This document shows positions 10,126-19,799 of a stretch of 64,000 nucleotides of DNA, one piece after another. Location of the stretch: positions 59,628,881 through 59,692,880 of the forward strand of contig CM019063.1 of NCBI GenBank assembly GCA_009667805.1, given 5' to 3'. Under the pieces are notes generated by a model that saw only the letters and a list, made by a program, of their open reading frames with translations, had not been told where the DNA came from and made no database searches. A program made the translations under genes and the position numbers. The stretch comes from Leptobrachium leishanense (taxonomy: Eukaryota; Chordata; Amphibia; Anura; Megophryidae). How positions within the stretch are numbered: position 1 is the first letter of the stretch; the number at the start of each line of letters is the position of its first letter.

Positions 10126-10320
10126 CATAGTAACTATATTTCCTACATATTTATTTTCTGTTAATCTGTATATTTGTGTTTTGTTTTTAATATCTTGCAT
10201 TTATTACTTTGTATCTCTGTAACGACTGTAACATTTTAATGTTCTTGAACCCAGGACATACTTGAAAACGAGAGAAATCTCAATGTATCCTTCCTGGTAA
10301 AATACTTTATAAATAAATAA
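10126..10320 (+). mobile_element. LINE-A copy 1, 3' tail (displaced by the LTR element)
   Basis: Matches 22552-22745: a TATTTATTTTCTGTTAATCTG segment, then CCCAGGACATACTTGAAAAC, then AATCTCAATGTATCCTTCCT, ending in ATAAATAAATA. It restores the 3' end of the LINE-A copy that began at 3006. Confidence 0.88.
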
Positions 10321-11557
10321 ATAGAGCAACTAAAAGGAAACTAGGATTAAAGTCCGTGGCAGAGGTTTCAGGATGGGAGCAGGCAATTTGTGGTCACAGT
10401 CCAGAGCAGGGGTCTTGGCAGGTGGCAGGCAATAGAATATTCAAGTCCCTGGCAAAGGGGTCTGGTACGCAGGTAATTCAACAGAGTAGTAGGGCACAGG
10501 GAGCAATGGATGAAGGTGACGGAGGTTACTTGGTAGGGTACTTGATGGGAATTTCGATTCGGTTCTCGGTAGGAATCTTGGTAGGAATCTCGGTCAGGTT
10601 CTTGGTGGGAATCTCTCTCAGTGGGAATGAACTTGGTAGGGGTCTCAGTAGGCTCAGGAACAGGGAGTTTTCAGGAGGCAGGTTAGAAGCACAGGTCAGA
10701 CTTCAATGAGGAAGCTCTGAGTATAGGGTGTAGCTTCCTCTTAAGGAGGCCTCATTAGCTTGATGAGATGAACCTGAGGCCTCCTGGAATCAGCACAGAA
10801 TTCAAGTAAGTTCCCAGGAACCTGCATATGCATACTGTTTACAAGGGAAATCAGCAAGAGGCACTGCAGGGTTTGGCCTTCATGTGGCATCTGCGATGAG
10901 GAGCATGACAGCTGGTGACGTTGGGTGGAGTAAACTCCTCCACTTCACTCCGTGATTTCACCAAATCAGTGGAGATGGGAAGGGGGATAGTGGGGGGCAC
11001 TCCTCACATCCTGACCACTTTATAAAGAGTATGAGCAAATACTAATCAAAGACATCGCAAACCTTGATTGCAAGGAACATGTTAAAGATTAAATTAAAGG
11101 GGTGCTCTATTGAGTCCCCTCCCCCATTTACACCTTTATATATTTGGGCAGATGCTAGTTATAAAACGTGTTAACACCCGGGCATCATGCCCAGGGTGCT
11201 AAAACATTGGGTCCTTGAACAATTTAGAATTCTTGAACATTTGAATTCTTGAAATTTCCTTTGCAATGATAAAGCATAGACCCAGATCGAGTTAGCACGA
11301 TCTCTGGACGCTGTGTCTGCTACTGCTGATCGTGTAAACACAATCAAGGTAACGAAGGGGTTAAAGTTGACACACTACTACCCGAGAAGGGATTTTCCAG
11401 TAGTATCATCTCACACTCAACACGATAGTGGCACTGAAGGGGTTAAAGTTCCTCTTTGCAAAGAAGCAAAGAAAAAACACTGACGACAGGTGATCTGAAA
11501 TCGTACCGTAATTCATTTTTGGTTATGGCAAAAGAGATCACACCACTGTCATTTCGA
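10321..11557. other. Mostly unique sequence with a short degenerate tandem
   Basis: 10530-10640 has a degenerate run of units of about 20 bp built on CTTGGTAGGAATCTCGGT. This keeps the small frame at 10356-10709 open (VGISVRFLVGIS repeats). I recognise no gene or known element in the remainder. Confidence 0.4.
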
Positions 11558-11634
11558 AAATAGTCATACCCAGGACGTACTTGAAAATGAGAGAAATCTC
11601 AATGTATCCTTCCTGGTAAAATCCTTTATAAATT
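11558..11634 (+). mobile_element. LINE-A 3' tail fragment
   Basis: Contains CCCAGGACGTACTTGAAAAT and AATCTCAATGTATCCTTCCT, ending in TTTATAAATTA. It abuts the piggyBac-type element at its TTAA. Confidence 0.8.
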
Positions 11635-12737
11635 AACCCTTTCCATACGGAGGACGCGCTCAGCGTGTCCTGCCGCAAGGCTACTTCGCTGCGGAGGATG
11701 CTCAGCGCGTCCTCCCTTTGCAGCGGCGATCGGACGGGATTCCGGCCGATCACGGCGGCCCCCCGGTGTGGGCTGACATCATTGATGTCAGCTCAGCCTC
11801 CGGGACCCCGGTGGGCCATTGCGGGGAAGGTGCCTGAAGGGGGACCTCTCCCCCTCCCCATCCGTGCGGGCCATCGGCTAAAGACAGGTACCGCTTGGAA
11901 GGGCGGCGGCTGTCTTTAACCCCTAGGGGGCTGGATCGCGATATGGCACTAACATGCGCCGTATCGCGGTCCCCTCCCGGAGCTGGCCGACATCTTGGAT
12001 GTCGGCCAAGCTTCCGGGATATCCCCTTAACGCATAGCGCGATGGCGCCAGTTTCACAATTAACCCCTTGCTGCCACCTATGATGGAGATACAATGAACC
12101 CCCTATCTCCCGATCCATGAGAGCTAAGGGTTAAAGTTTGATATCATTGGAACGGCCAGAGCATGGCCTTTCAAATAATACCAAACATGACCCTGTACAG
12201 TGTAAAACAAAATAATTAAAAATAAAATTAAAAAAATAAAAATTTTAAAAACTTTTTTGTTTTGTTTTGTTTTATTAGTGCAGCAATATTGTTCCCATTT
12301 CTATTATAATGTGAACAATGATGCTGCACTAACAATTTCTTCTATGGGGGGTGTTTGCTAAAAAACACGTAATTTTCCCCCAAAAAAAGTAACGATTCCC
12401 CGTTTCTACTTTTTTTAACAAGCGCACCCCATAGAAAATATAAATCGCAAACCATCGCATGTTAAAATGTGAAAAAAAAAACACTTTACACGTTGTAAAT
12501 TATTGAAAATTCATATTTTATTGCATTTTATGTTATAATATGCAGGCAGGACATAACGTATACATATAATAATGATATATTATGAATCTGCTGAGTCCGC
12601 CGGAAAGAATGATATATAATATGTCTGGGTCATATAATAAAATAAGCCTTCAAAACGCATTTAAACATGATGAGCAAAACCGGTAAAAATGACCTCAGCA
12701 CAGAGGTGTGAAAAGGCTCAGCAGCGAAAAGGGTTAA
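11633..12737 (+). mobile_element. piggyBac-type non-autonomous element, copy 1 (about 1.1 kb)
   Basis: Bounded by TTAA at 11633-11636 and 12734-12737, with ends CCCTTT and AAAAGGG. A TTAA target and a CCCTTT terminus are typical of piggyBac elements. A reverse-oriented relative lies at 29025-29988 and shares GGAGGACGCGCTCAGC, an ATGATATATAATATGTCTGG-like block and an ACCGGTAAAAAT-like block near the far end. No transposase reading frame is present. Confidence 0.7.
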
Positions 12738-12797
12738 ATAATGCGGCGGGTTGGGTTGGGGGGGTTGGTTTTGAGAAAGAGTTACCAAGACCTACAA

Positions 12798-12972
12798 GGC
12801 TATTCAGAAAGAGGTGAAAACCTTGAGAATGACTGGAGAACTGAAAATTCTAGGTCAAAATAGTCAAACCAGAAAAATGCTACCATTTATCTCACTTTCC
12901 AAATTGGCTATTTGGTCTAGATTGTCCATTCTCCTGGCAATTCTCAAGGTTTTCACCTCTCTCTGAATAGCC
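12798..12972. mobile_element. Foldback element with CTATTCAG ends (175 bp)
   Basis: The left arm GCTATTCAGAAAGAGGTGAA is matched in reverse by CACCTCTCTCTGAATAGC, and the inner arms CCTTGAGAATGACTGGAGAA and TTCTCCTGGCAATTCTCAAG also pair. A partial relative is nested at about 60335-60405. Confidence 0.75.
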
Positions 12973-12981
12973 CTGCTAGTG

Positions 12982-13112
12982 CAGGGCTGTCAAACTCTGG
13001 CCCCCACAGATGCCTACAATTCCCAGAATTCTCTGAAAGTAATAGATATCTAGGGAATCATGGGTGCTGTAGTCCAGAAACCTCTGGGAAGGGGCAGAGT
13101 TTGACAGCCCTG
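12982..13112. mobile_element. hAT-like foldback element (131 bp)
   Basis: The ends CAGGGCTGTCAAACTCTG and CAGAGTTTGACAGCCCTG are exact inverted repeats. CAGGG..CAAACT termini are common in non-autonomous hAT elements. I did not find a clean 8-bp target duplication. Confidence 0.7.
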
Positions 13113-14160
13113 ATGCAGAGGCTACTAATAGCATGTTAACTAAATCATGGTAAGTCACGCCATAAAAACTGTGATTTAAAGGGATTTTTTGTTCCAAACC
13201 CTTTGTGATGAACAGATACATTCAACATCCCCCCCCCCTCCGTCCCCAAGCTGGACATTTCCTCTCAGCTGGAGAGCATGGAAGATAAGTGCTACTTTCC
13301 ATCTCTTCATATTACAGATACAAGTGATTGAGATGACATGTTCCAGAACATCATGGAGATCTGAGAGGCAGCAGCTCATTTATAATGACGGATGGCTGGG
13401 CCAGCAATCAACTCATCGCAAGAGGAGAGACGGAGCGGACAATCCAAACTAAGTGCTATTTTTTTGCGATCTAATCATTTTAAGACATCTCAATCAAACT
13501 ATCTATAAATCTATCCTACTGGATGTCCTAGATCAAAGTAACACAGGTTGGAACGGCGAAGAATTACCTCATAGAACAACAGATAATAACAATACTGTTC
13601 AAATGTTGCAAATAAGATATGTGGACAGAAAAAGTCCTGGAGCAACACTTGTCGCTCTGTCATAAAACACAGTTATAAGGATTTATAAAGCGCCAACAAA
13701 ACCGTAGCGCTGTACAATGGGAGAGACAGAATAACAAATATCCATACATTGATTTCAGAGATTACTTTGCCTCAAAGGACACTTACGGAGGAAGCCTACA
13801 CGGCGAAAATGCGTTCTTTGTGATCCTTTTAAAGCTCTTGTATTATTTTATACAAAAAAGTTTTTAGATCTATTTTGCCATATGGCTCCTTAAATCTAAA
13901 TAAAAGTTACATATATTTTATTTACATATGTCTTGCTGTCTGATTTTTTTTCACCAATATATATATATATTTTTTTTTCTGAGCCCTCTTGTTCGTTCTT
14001 CCCACCCTGGAACCTGGATTACACTATCGGAACCAAGGAAGAGAGGAGAAATCAACCAAATATAAGTATTTCAATCTTACAGGGCTTTTATTCTTTGCGT
14101 GAATTATTCAGTATACATTATATTTTCTCCTTCAATTGCTTTTGTTATATATGTAACATA
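13113..14160. other. No gene seen; short LINE-C tail at about 13665-13745
   Basis: 13678-13740 carries TTTATAAAGCGCCAACA and GTAGCGCTGTACAATGGG, the reverse-oriented LINE-C tail also seen at 26570 and 63823. The rest shows nothing I can name. Small open frames at 13189-13452 and 13453-13665 have no recognisable motif. Confidence 0.45.
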
Positions 14161-15536
14161 CAGTCAGGTCCAGAAATATTGGGACATCAACACAATTCTA
14201 ACATCTTTGGCTCTATACACCACCACAATGGAGTGAATGAAACAAACACAATGTGCTTTAACTGCAGACTGTCAGCTTTAATTTGAGGGTATGTACATCC
14301 AACTCAGGTGAACAAAACAAACCCATCAGAGAGATAGCAAGAACATTAGGCATGGCCAAAACAACTGTTTGGAACATTCTCAAAAAGAAGGAACGCATCG
14401 GTGAGCTCAGCAACACCAAAAGACCCGGGAGACCACGGAAAACAACTGTGGTGGATGACCGAAGAATTCTTTCCCTGGTGAAGAAAACACCCTTCACAAC
14501 AGTTGGCCAGATCAAGAACACTCTCCAGGAGGTAGGTGTATGTGTGTCAAAGTCAACAATCAAGAGAAGACTTCACAAGAGGAAATACAGAGGGTTCACC
14601 ACAAGATGTAAACCATTGGTGAGCCTCAAAAACAGGAAGGCCAGATTAGAGTTTGCTAAACAACTCCTAACAACAAAGCCTTCACAGTTCTGGAACAAGA
14701 TCCTATGGACAGAGGAGACCAAGATCAACTTGTACCAGAGTGATGGGAAGAGAAGAGTATGGAGAAGGAAAGGAACTGCTCATGATCCGAAGCATACCAC
14801 CTCATCAGTGACGCATGGTGGTGGTAGTGTCATGGCGTGGGCATGTATGGATGCCAATGGAACTGGTTCTCTTGTATTTAATGATGATGTGACTGCTGAC
14901 AAAATTCTGAAGTGTTTCGGCCAATATTATCTGCTCACATTCAGCCAAATGCTGCAGAACTCATTGGACGTCGCTTCACAGTGCAGATGGACAATGACCC
15001 AAAACATACTGCAAAAGCAACCAAAGAGTTTTTGAAGGGACAGAAGAGGAATGTTATGCAATGGCCAAGTCAATCACCTGACCTGAATCCCATTGAGCAT
15101 GCATTTCACTTGCTGAAGACCAAACTGAAGGGAAAATGCCCCAAGAACAAGCAGGAACTGAAGACAGTTGCAGTAGAGGCCTGGCAGAGCATCACCAGCG
15201 ATGAAATCCAGCGTCTGGTGATGTCTATGCGTTCCAGACTTCAGGCTGTGATTGACTGCAAAGGATTTGCAACCAAGTATTAAGAAGGGAAAGTTTGATT
15301 TATTATTATTATTCTGTCCCATTACCTTTGGTCCCTTAACAAGTGGGAGGCACATCTGCAAACTGCTGTAAGTCCTACACCGTTCACCTGAGTTGGATGT
15401 ACATACCCTCAAATTAAAGCTGACAGTCTGCAGTTAAAGCACATTGTGTTGGTTTCTCTCCAACTCCATTGTGGTGGTGTATAGAGCCAAAGATGTTACA
15501 ATTGTGTTGATGTCCCAATATTTATGGACCTGACTG
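14161..15536 (+). mobile_element. Tc1/mariner element with about 155-bp terminal inverted repeats
   Basis: Starts CAGTCAGGTCCAGAAATATT and ends with the matching inverted TGGACCTGACTG. It is flanked by TA at 14159-14160 and 15537-15538. The inverted repeats extend inward to about 14313 and 15382. Between them is one transposase gene, broken by a frameshift. Confidence 0.93.
14283..15283 (+). pseudogene. Tc1-type transposase, frameshifted
   Basis: The first frame (to 15035) carries a helix-turn-helix (IREIARTLGMAKTTVWNILK), the GRPR hook (KRPGRPRKTT) and KILWTEETKINLYQSDGKRR. The second frame (from about 14903 to TAA at 15281-15283) continues with SAHIQPNAAELIGRRFTVQM, DNDPKHTAKATKEF and SQSPDLNPIEHAF. 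A small deletion that is not a multiple of three lies near 14895-14905. The usual first catalytic Asp (WTDE) is Glu here (WTEE). DNDPKHT and NPIEH supply the other two DDE residues. It is therefore inactive for two independent reasons. Confidence 0.92.
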
Positions 15537-15611
15537 TATACTGTACATGCATGAAAGATGATGTTTTAGCACAAAACCACAAGGCTGCGCCCGGAACCCT
15601 TTTAGTTTTGC

Positions 15612-16170
15612 TCTAAATATACATACACGTTACACACACAGAACAGAAGGAGGGAGGACCCTGCTCAAGAGCTTACAATCTAAGAGGAGAGGGGTGACCC
15701 ATTAGGTGAGGGTGAAAAAGGTAAGTGAAGTGGCGGGTTGCAGGAGGGCTGAGTGGGAAGAGGAGCAGGAAATGACAGTGGGAGATCATGGAGTGATCTC
15801 TAAAGTAATGTGTTTTCAGAGACTTCTTGAAGGACTGGAGAGATGGGGAGAGTCTAATGTTGCAGGGGAGGGAGTTCCATTGAAAGGGGGCAGCTCGGGA
15901 GAAGTCCTGAAGATGAGAGTTGGGCGTGGGGGTTCGTGAAGCTGATAGCATCAGATCATTGACAGAGCGAAGTGGTCGGGATGGGATATACCTGCTAATA
16001 AAGGAGGAGATGTAGGCAGGGGCGAGGGTACAGAGCACCAGTATTTTGAAATTGATTGTAAAGGAAACAGGAGCCAGCGTAGAGATTGACAGAGGGGTGA
16101 GGTGTGAGAGGTGCGGGAGGTGAGGTGTGAGAGGTGCGGCAGGTGAGGTGTAGGAGTCTGGCACAGGCAT
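15612..16170 (-). pseudogene. LINE-C: C-terminal ORF2 end and 3' part
   Basis: The minus frame reads LSASRTPTPNSHLQDFSRAA followed by PFQWNSLPCNIRLSPSLQSF, the end of a CR1/L2-like LINE ORF2, and stops near 15680. The adjacent 3' part (TTGTAAGCTCTTGAGCAGG-like on the minus strand) is shared with 63880-63960. The 5' end of the fragment is a degenerate CACCTCTCACACCTCACC tandem near 16090-16150. Confidence 0.8.
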
Positions 16171-17983
16171 TCATAACAGACTTTATGATATAAAACAGTA
16201 GTAGTAGCGCAGGTCTGGTTCACAAACGTGTCATAAAATTGTTAAAGGATTGTAAAGAGCTGCTGCAAATCCCACTACTATACAATCACTCAAATATACT
16301 ATATACCATAGAAAACAAAAAGAAAGTCATCGTACATGTAGATCCCAGCACGTTGGCGAGTGCTTCTCAAATATCTCTCACATGGACTGGGCTTTAAATA
16401 CAAGAAATAAATCGCACATAGTGTAGTATATCCTGTATAATGGACCCGCCAGTATCCCAGCCAAGAAAATTGCTCACTTTTTCAAGAGCCAATTAGCAGC
16501 CGGCTCTGAACTAGAACAGCATGAACACATACTGTATATGTAAAAAGTCTCCGGTCTCACCCACTCCCACGCTTGATCTCCCCTTTCACCCGCAGTGGAC
16601 ACCTTACTTGAAGGAGGAAGTTAGATCCTTGTGGAATAAGACTTGGTGAACATTTATATAAAGGCCACAAACCGGCCAAGTTTAATGAATAAAAATTGCA
16701 CAACGCGTTTCACCCGTAGTCTTTTCAAAGTGCTTACATACATGCTTTATCACAGAGTTTATATAGATAGCATACCGATAATTAGCATCCATGCTGTATA
16801 TCCGTGCACCTGACAACATTTTGTCTCAGATGACCACATGTAGCCGCCGGCTATGACGCACTTCCGGTTCCGCTGTACCGTACCGAAGAACAGCATCCGC
16901 CCTTACTGGATCGCTAGAGCCATTTTAACTAAAGGGCAGTTGCATGTAAATGGCTAGTGGCACAAGCGAACATTACCCATAACTTATAAAGCATTTATAT
17001 CCTCATAATGCCAGCAAGATAAAGCAACATTCTATAAGAGAAAACTTATTAAAACGTAAAAAAAACAAAACTGCAGAGAGGAAGTGTGTTCACAACAGAC
17101 CTGTAACGGTGCGCTATGGCAAGCACCCCAGATCAGTGTGCTTTGGATCCTTAAGGACAGATTTCTTAGACACAGGTTTCACAGCAATAACGATAATACC
17201 TAGGATCCCAAACCAGGGATCTATTATAAATCCTGAATACCACTCAGCACCAAATGGTTTCATGACCAAGAGGTCGCTGAGTGAAAACACATAACAGAGA
17301 CAATACTCTTATACTTGTTCTCACTATACAGAGTAGGAACTCACTGTGTTCAGCAGCCTGCAGGATAGGCCTACAATCAGAGATTGTGATTCTGTATAGT
17401 GACTTGGTTTTACACAGATATTTGCAAGGTTGATGAGTTGCGCAGCTTGCAGGGCAGTCACAAAATAAATAAACTTGGAGTGAAGGCTGCAAGCAGGAGG
17501 TACATACAACAGGCCACTGGAGCAATGATTTAGTCTCATGAACTGACAGACACAACTGGACGCCTTGCGACTAGGTCTCAAATCAGATTGTAGCAAACAG
17601 TAAACAGAAAACATGTGGCAAAACTAGCACAAAAAAACAAACCGCTCAGACAAAAACACAATAGGAGATATCAAGAGAATAGTCAAATGGAATAGCCGGG
17701 TCAAAACGTATACAGGGTCCTCATACAAAAACAGGTCAGCAACTGGGTAATCAAAAATGAGTATTTGCAAGATAGCAGGCGTTGCGGGAACTTAACTCCA
17801 CGTCAGGGCGACGAGCAGATCCTCTCACCCTGCTTTAAAGGCTGGTGGCTCCTCATCATTATGCTAAGCCCCGCCCCCTCAGAGGCCATTCTGCCAGCTC
17901 TCACTACTGGCAACCGGCCAGCCAGCGATGCCACCGGGCGCCCTGACCCTCCAGGGAGCACCACGGGGACCGAAGACGTCACA
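16171..17983. other. No gene recognised; one GAAACGCGTT-type repeat word
   Basis: 16700-16740 contains ACAACGCGTTTCACCCGTAG followed by TCTTTTCAAAG, a word also seen in other forms at 27737 and 52032. The open frame at 17244-17555 (minus) has no recognisable motif. Confidence 0.4.
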
Positions 17984-18133
17984 AGACCATTCGCCTCCAA
18001 AATCGATGTTTAACCCCTCCGATACTAGACAACCCACATCAAAGATCCACTTTGTCTCAATTATATTGATATTTGATGTGGGTTGTCTAGTACCGGAGGG
18101 GTTAAACATCGATTTTTTTGAGGTGAATGGTCT
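17984..18133. repeat. 150-bp palindrome made from LINE-C coding sequence
   Basis: Arms of about 60-65 bp (17984-18048 and 18068-18133) pair through CGATGTTTAACCCCTCCG and ACTAGACAACCCACATCAAA with a short AT-rich loop. The right arm continues without a break into the LINE-C RT fragment, so the palindrome appears to be an inverted duplication of LINE sequence. Confidence 0.8.
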
Positions 18134-18400
18134 GTTGGAGGGAAGATAAGAAGTTCAGTTTTAGAGAGGTTGAGCTTTAGGAAACGGGAAGTCATCCAGT
18201 CGGAGACAGCTGAGAAGCAGGCTGTAACACGGTCCAACATCAGAGGAGAGAGATCGGGAGAGGAAAGGTAGATTTGGATGTCGTCAGCATAGAGATGATA
18301 AATAATTGAATCCATAGGAAGAGATTATGTTGCCCAGAGAGGCGGAATAGATTGAGAAGACTATGGGACCCAGAACAGAGCCTTGAGGCACCCCAACTGA
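18125..18400 (-). pseudogene. LINE-C fragment: RT active-site region
   Basis: On the minus strand this reads [10 protein letters not shown] and then [16 protein letters not shown], with LKLNLSKTELLIFPP. These are the conserved palm motifs (GVPQGS and YADD) of a CR1/L2-like RT. It is only a short fragment and shifts frame between the two motifs. Confidence 0.85.
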
Positions 18401-19228
18401 AAGAACATGAATTCTTTTGATTCTACAGAACTTTACGTATCAATATTTCTTATATATGGAGTTAATCACCCTTATATGTCAGCAAAAATAATAAATTGCC
18501 ACTCTATTGGGGTAAATTCAGGACCTACTTGGGCTGAGCAGGCAATTTGGAGCTGCTAATGAAAAACTTTGTTGCGAGCACTTAGCTATCAGGCTCCCTT
18601 TTACTGGTTCTATCACAAGTGAGCAATAGATAGAGTACGCGGAATGAGTCAGTAAAATATGGTCTCGAGTTGCCAACGGTGGTTTTGGAACGAGATAGAT
18701 CAGGCAGTTTGAACATTAGGCCACAGTCAAACTCTGGAATCCATCAGTCATCGGTTCCATGACTATAAGAGGGAACTGACGGCCAACATGGAGAAGGAAA
18801 ATCAATAGGCTGAGAGGACACACACGTATAAAAGGAAAAATTGCACAGAATGGTAAGTATTAGAGGTTTATCAGAGCTATGGTCAGGGCTCGAGTCCTGC
18901 GGGAATGGCGTTCCCGCACTTCCTCCACAGCGTTAACGTTGCGGGAATGCAGGTTCCCGCTGTGGGCAGCCGGGGCTGCTAGCGGAATGCATAAACAGTA
19001 TTCTGCTAGCAGCTGCTCGACTGGCCGCATTACCCTGAGCACGGTGTCATCCCTCGTGCGGCCGTCTCCTCAGCCCTCTGAAGGCTGTGACGTGACCTAC
19101 AGCTGAGATCTCGCGTGAGCATGTGACAGCCTTCAGAGGGTTGAGGAGGCGACCGCGTGCAGGAGCACTCCTGAGCTGCTTGGAGGAACACGCGGTCCTG
19201 AGGCTGGGTACGTATAATAACTGGGGTC
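18401..19228. other. No gene; one inverted pair at 19070-19145
   Basis: CAGCCCTCTGAAGGCTGT near 19070 and ACAGCCTTCAGAGGGTTG near 19127 form an imperfect hairpin. Another GC-rich inverted pair (GCGGGAATGGCGTTCCCGC) is near 18900. The rest is unremarkable. Confidence 0.4.
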
Positions 19229-19690
19229 TGTGCCGGCTTTAATTAATTTTGAGAGTCCCTGCCTGGCTATAATTAATTCTGGGGGCATGTGTCTGGCTAC
19301 AATTAATTCTGGGGGTCCCTGCCTGGCTATAATTAATTCTGGGGTCATGTGTCTGGCTGTAATTAATTCTGGGGGTCCCTGCCTGGCTATAATTAATTCT
19401 GGGTGCATGTGTCTGGCTATAATTAATTCTGGGGGCATGTGTCTGGCTATAATTAATTCCTGGGACATGTGCCTGGTTAGAATTAATTCTGGGGGTCCCT
19501 GCCTGGCTATAATTAATTCTCAGGACATGTGTCTGGCTATAATTAATTCCGGGGGCATGTGCCTGGTTATAATTAATTCTGGGGACATGTATCTGGCTGT
19601 AATTAATTCCAGGGACATGTATCTGGCTGTAATTAATTCCAGGGACATGTGCCTGGTTAGAATTAATTCTGGGGGTCCCTGCCTGGCTAT
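19229..19690 (+). repeat. 30-bp minisatellite, about 15 units
   Basis: The unit is CTGGCTATAATTAATTCTGG followed by GGGCATGTGT or GGGTCCCTGC. These two variants partly alternate, giving a 60-bp higher-order pattern in the first half. The 30-bp period keeps long frames open on both strands (19230-19760 plus, 19239-19745 minus), neither of which is a credible gene. Confidence 0.93.
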
Positions 19691-19799
19691 AACTATCTTT
19701 ATGCAATCTGTTATACGCTTTCTGGCTCCCATTTGTTTCACACACACCTTAGTCTCTTAGATTGAAAGCTCACGGGATGTCTGGCTGAGCACGTGTATA

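Noticed and set aside
10356..10709. Repetitive Gly/Ile/Val-rich frame as a membrane protein
   Set aside because: It follows a degenerate short tandem of about 20 bp and has no features besides repetition.
19230..19760. Overlapping 176- and 168-codon frames on opposite strands
   Set aside because: Both arise from the 30-bp minisatellite. No start context, no complexity, no independent support.
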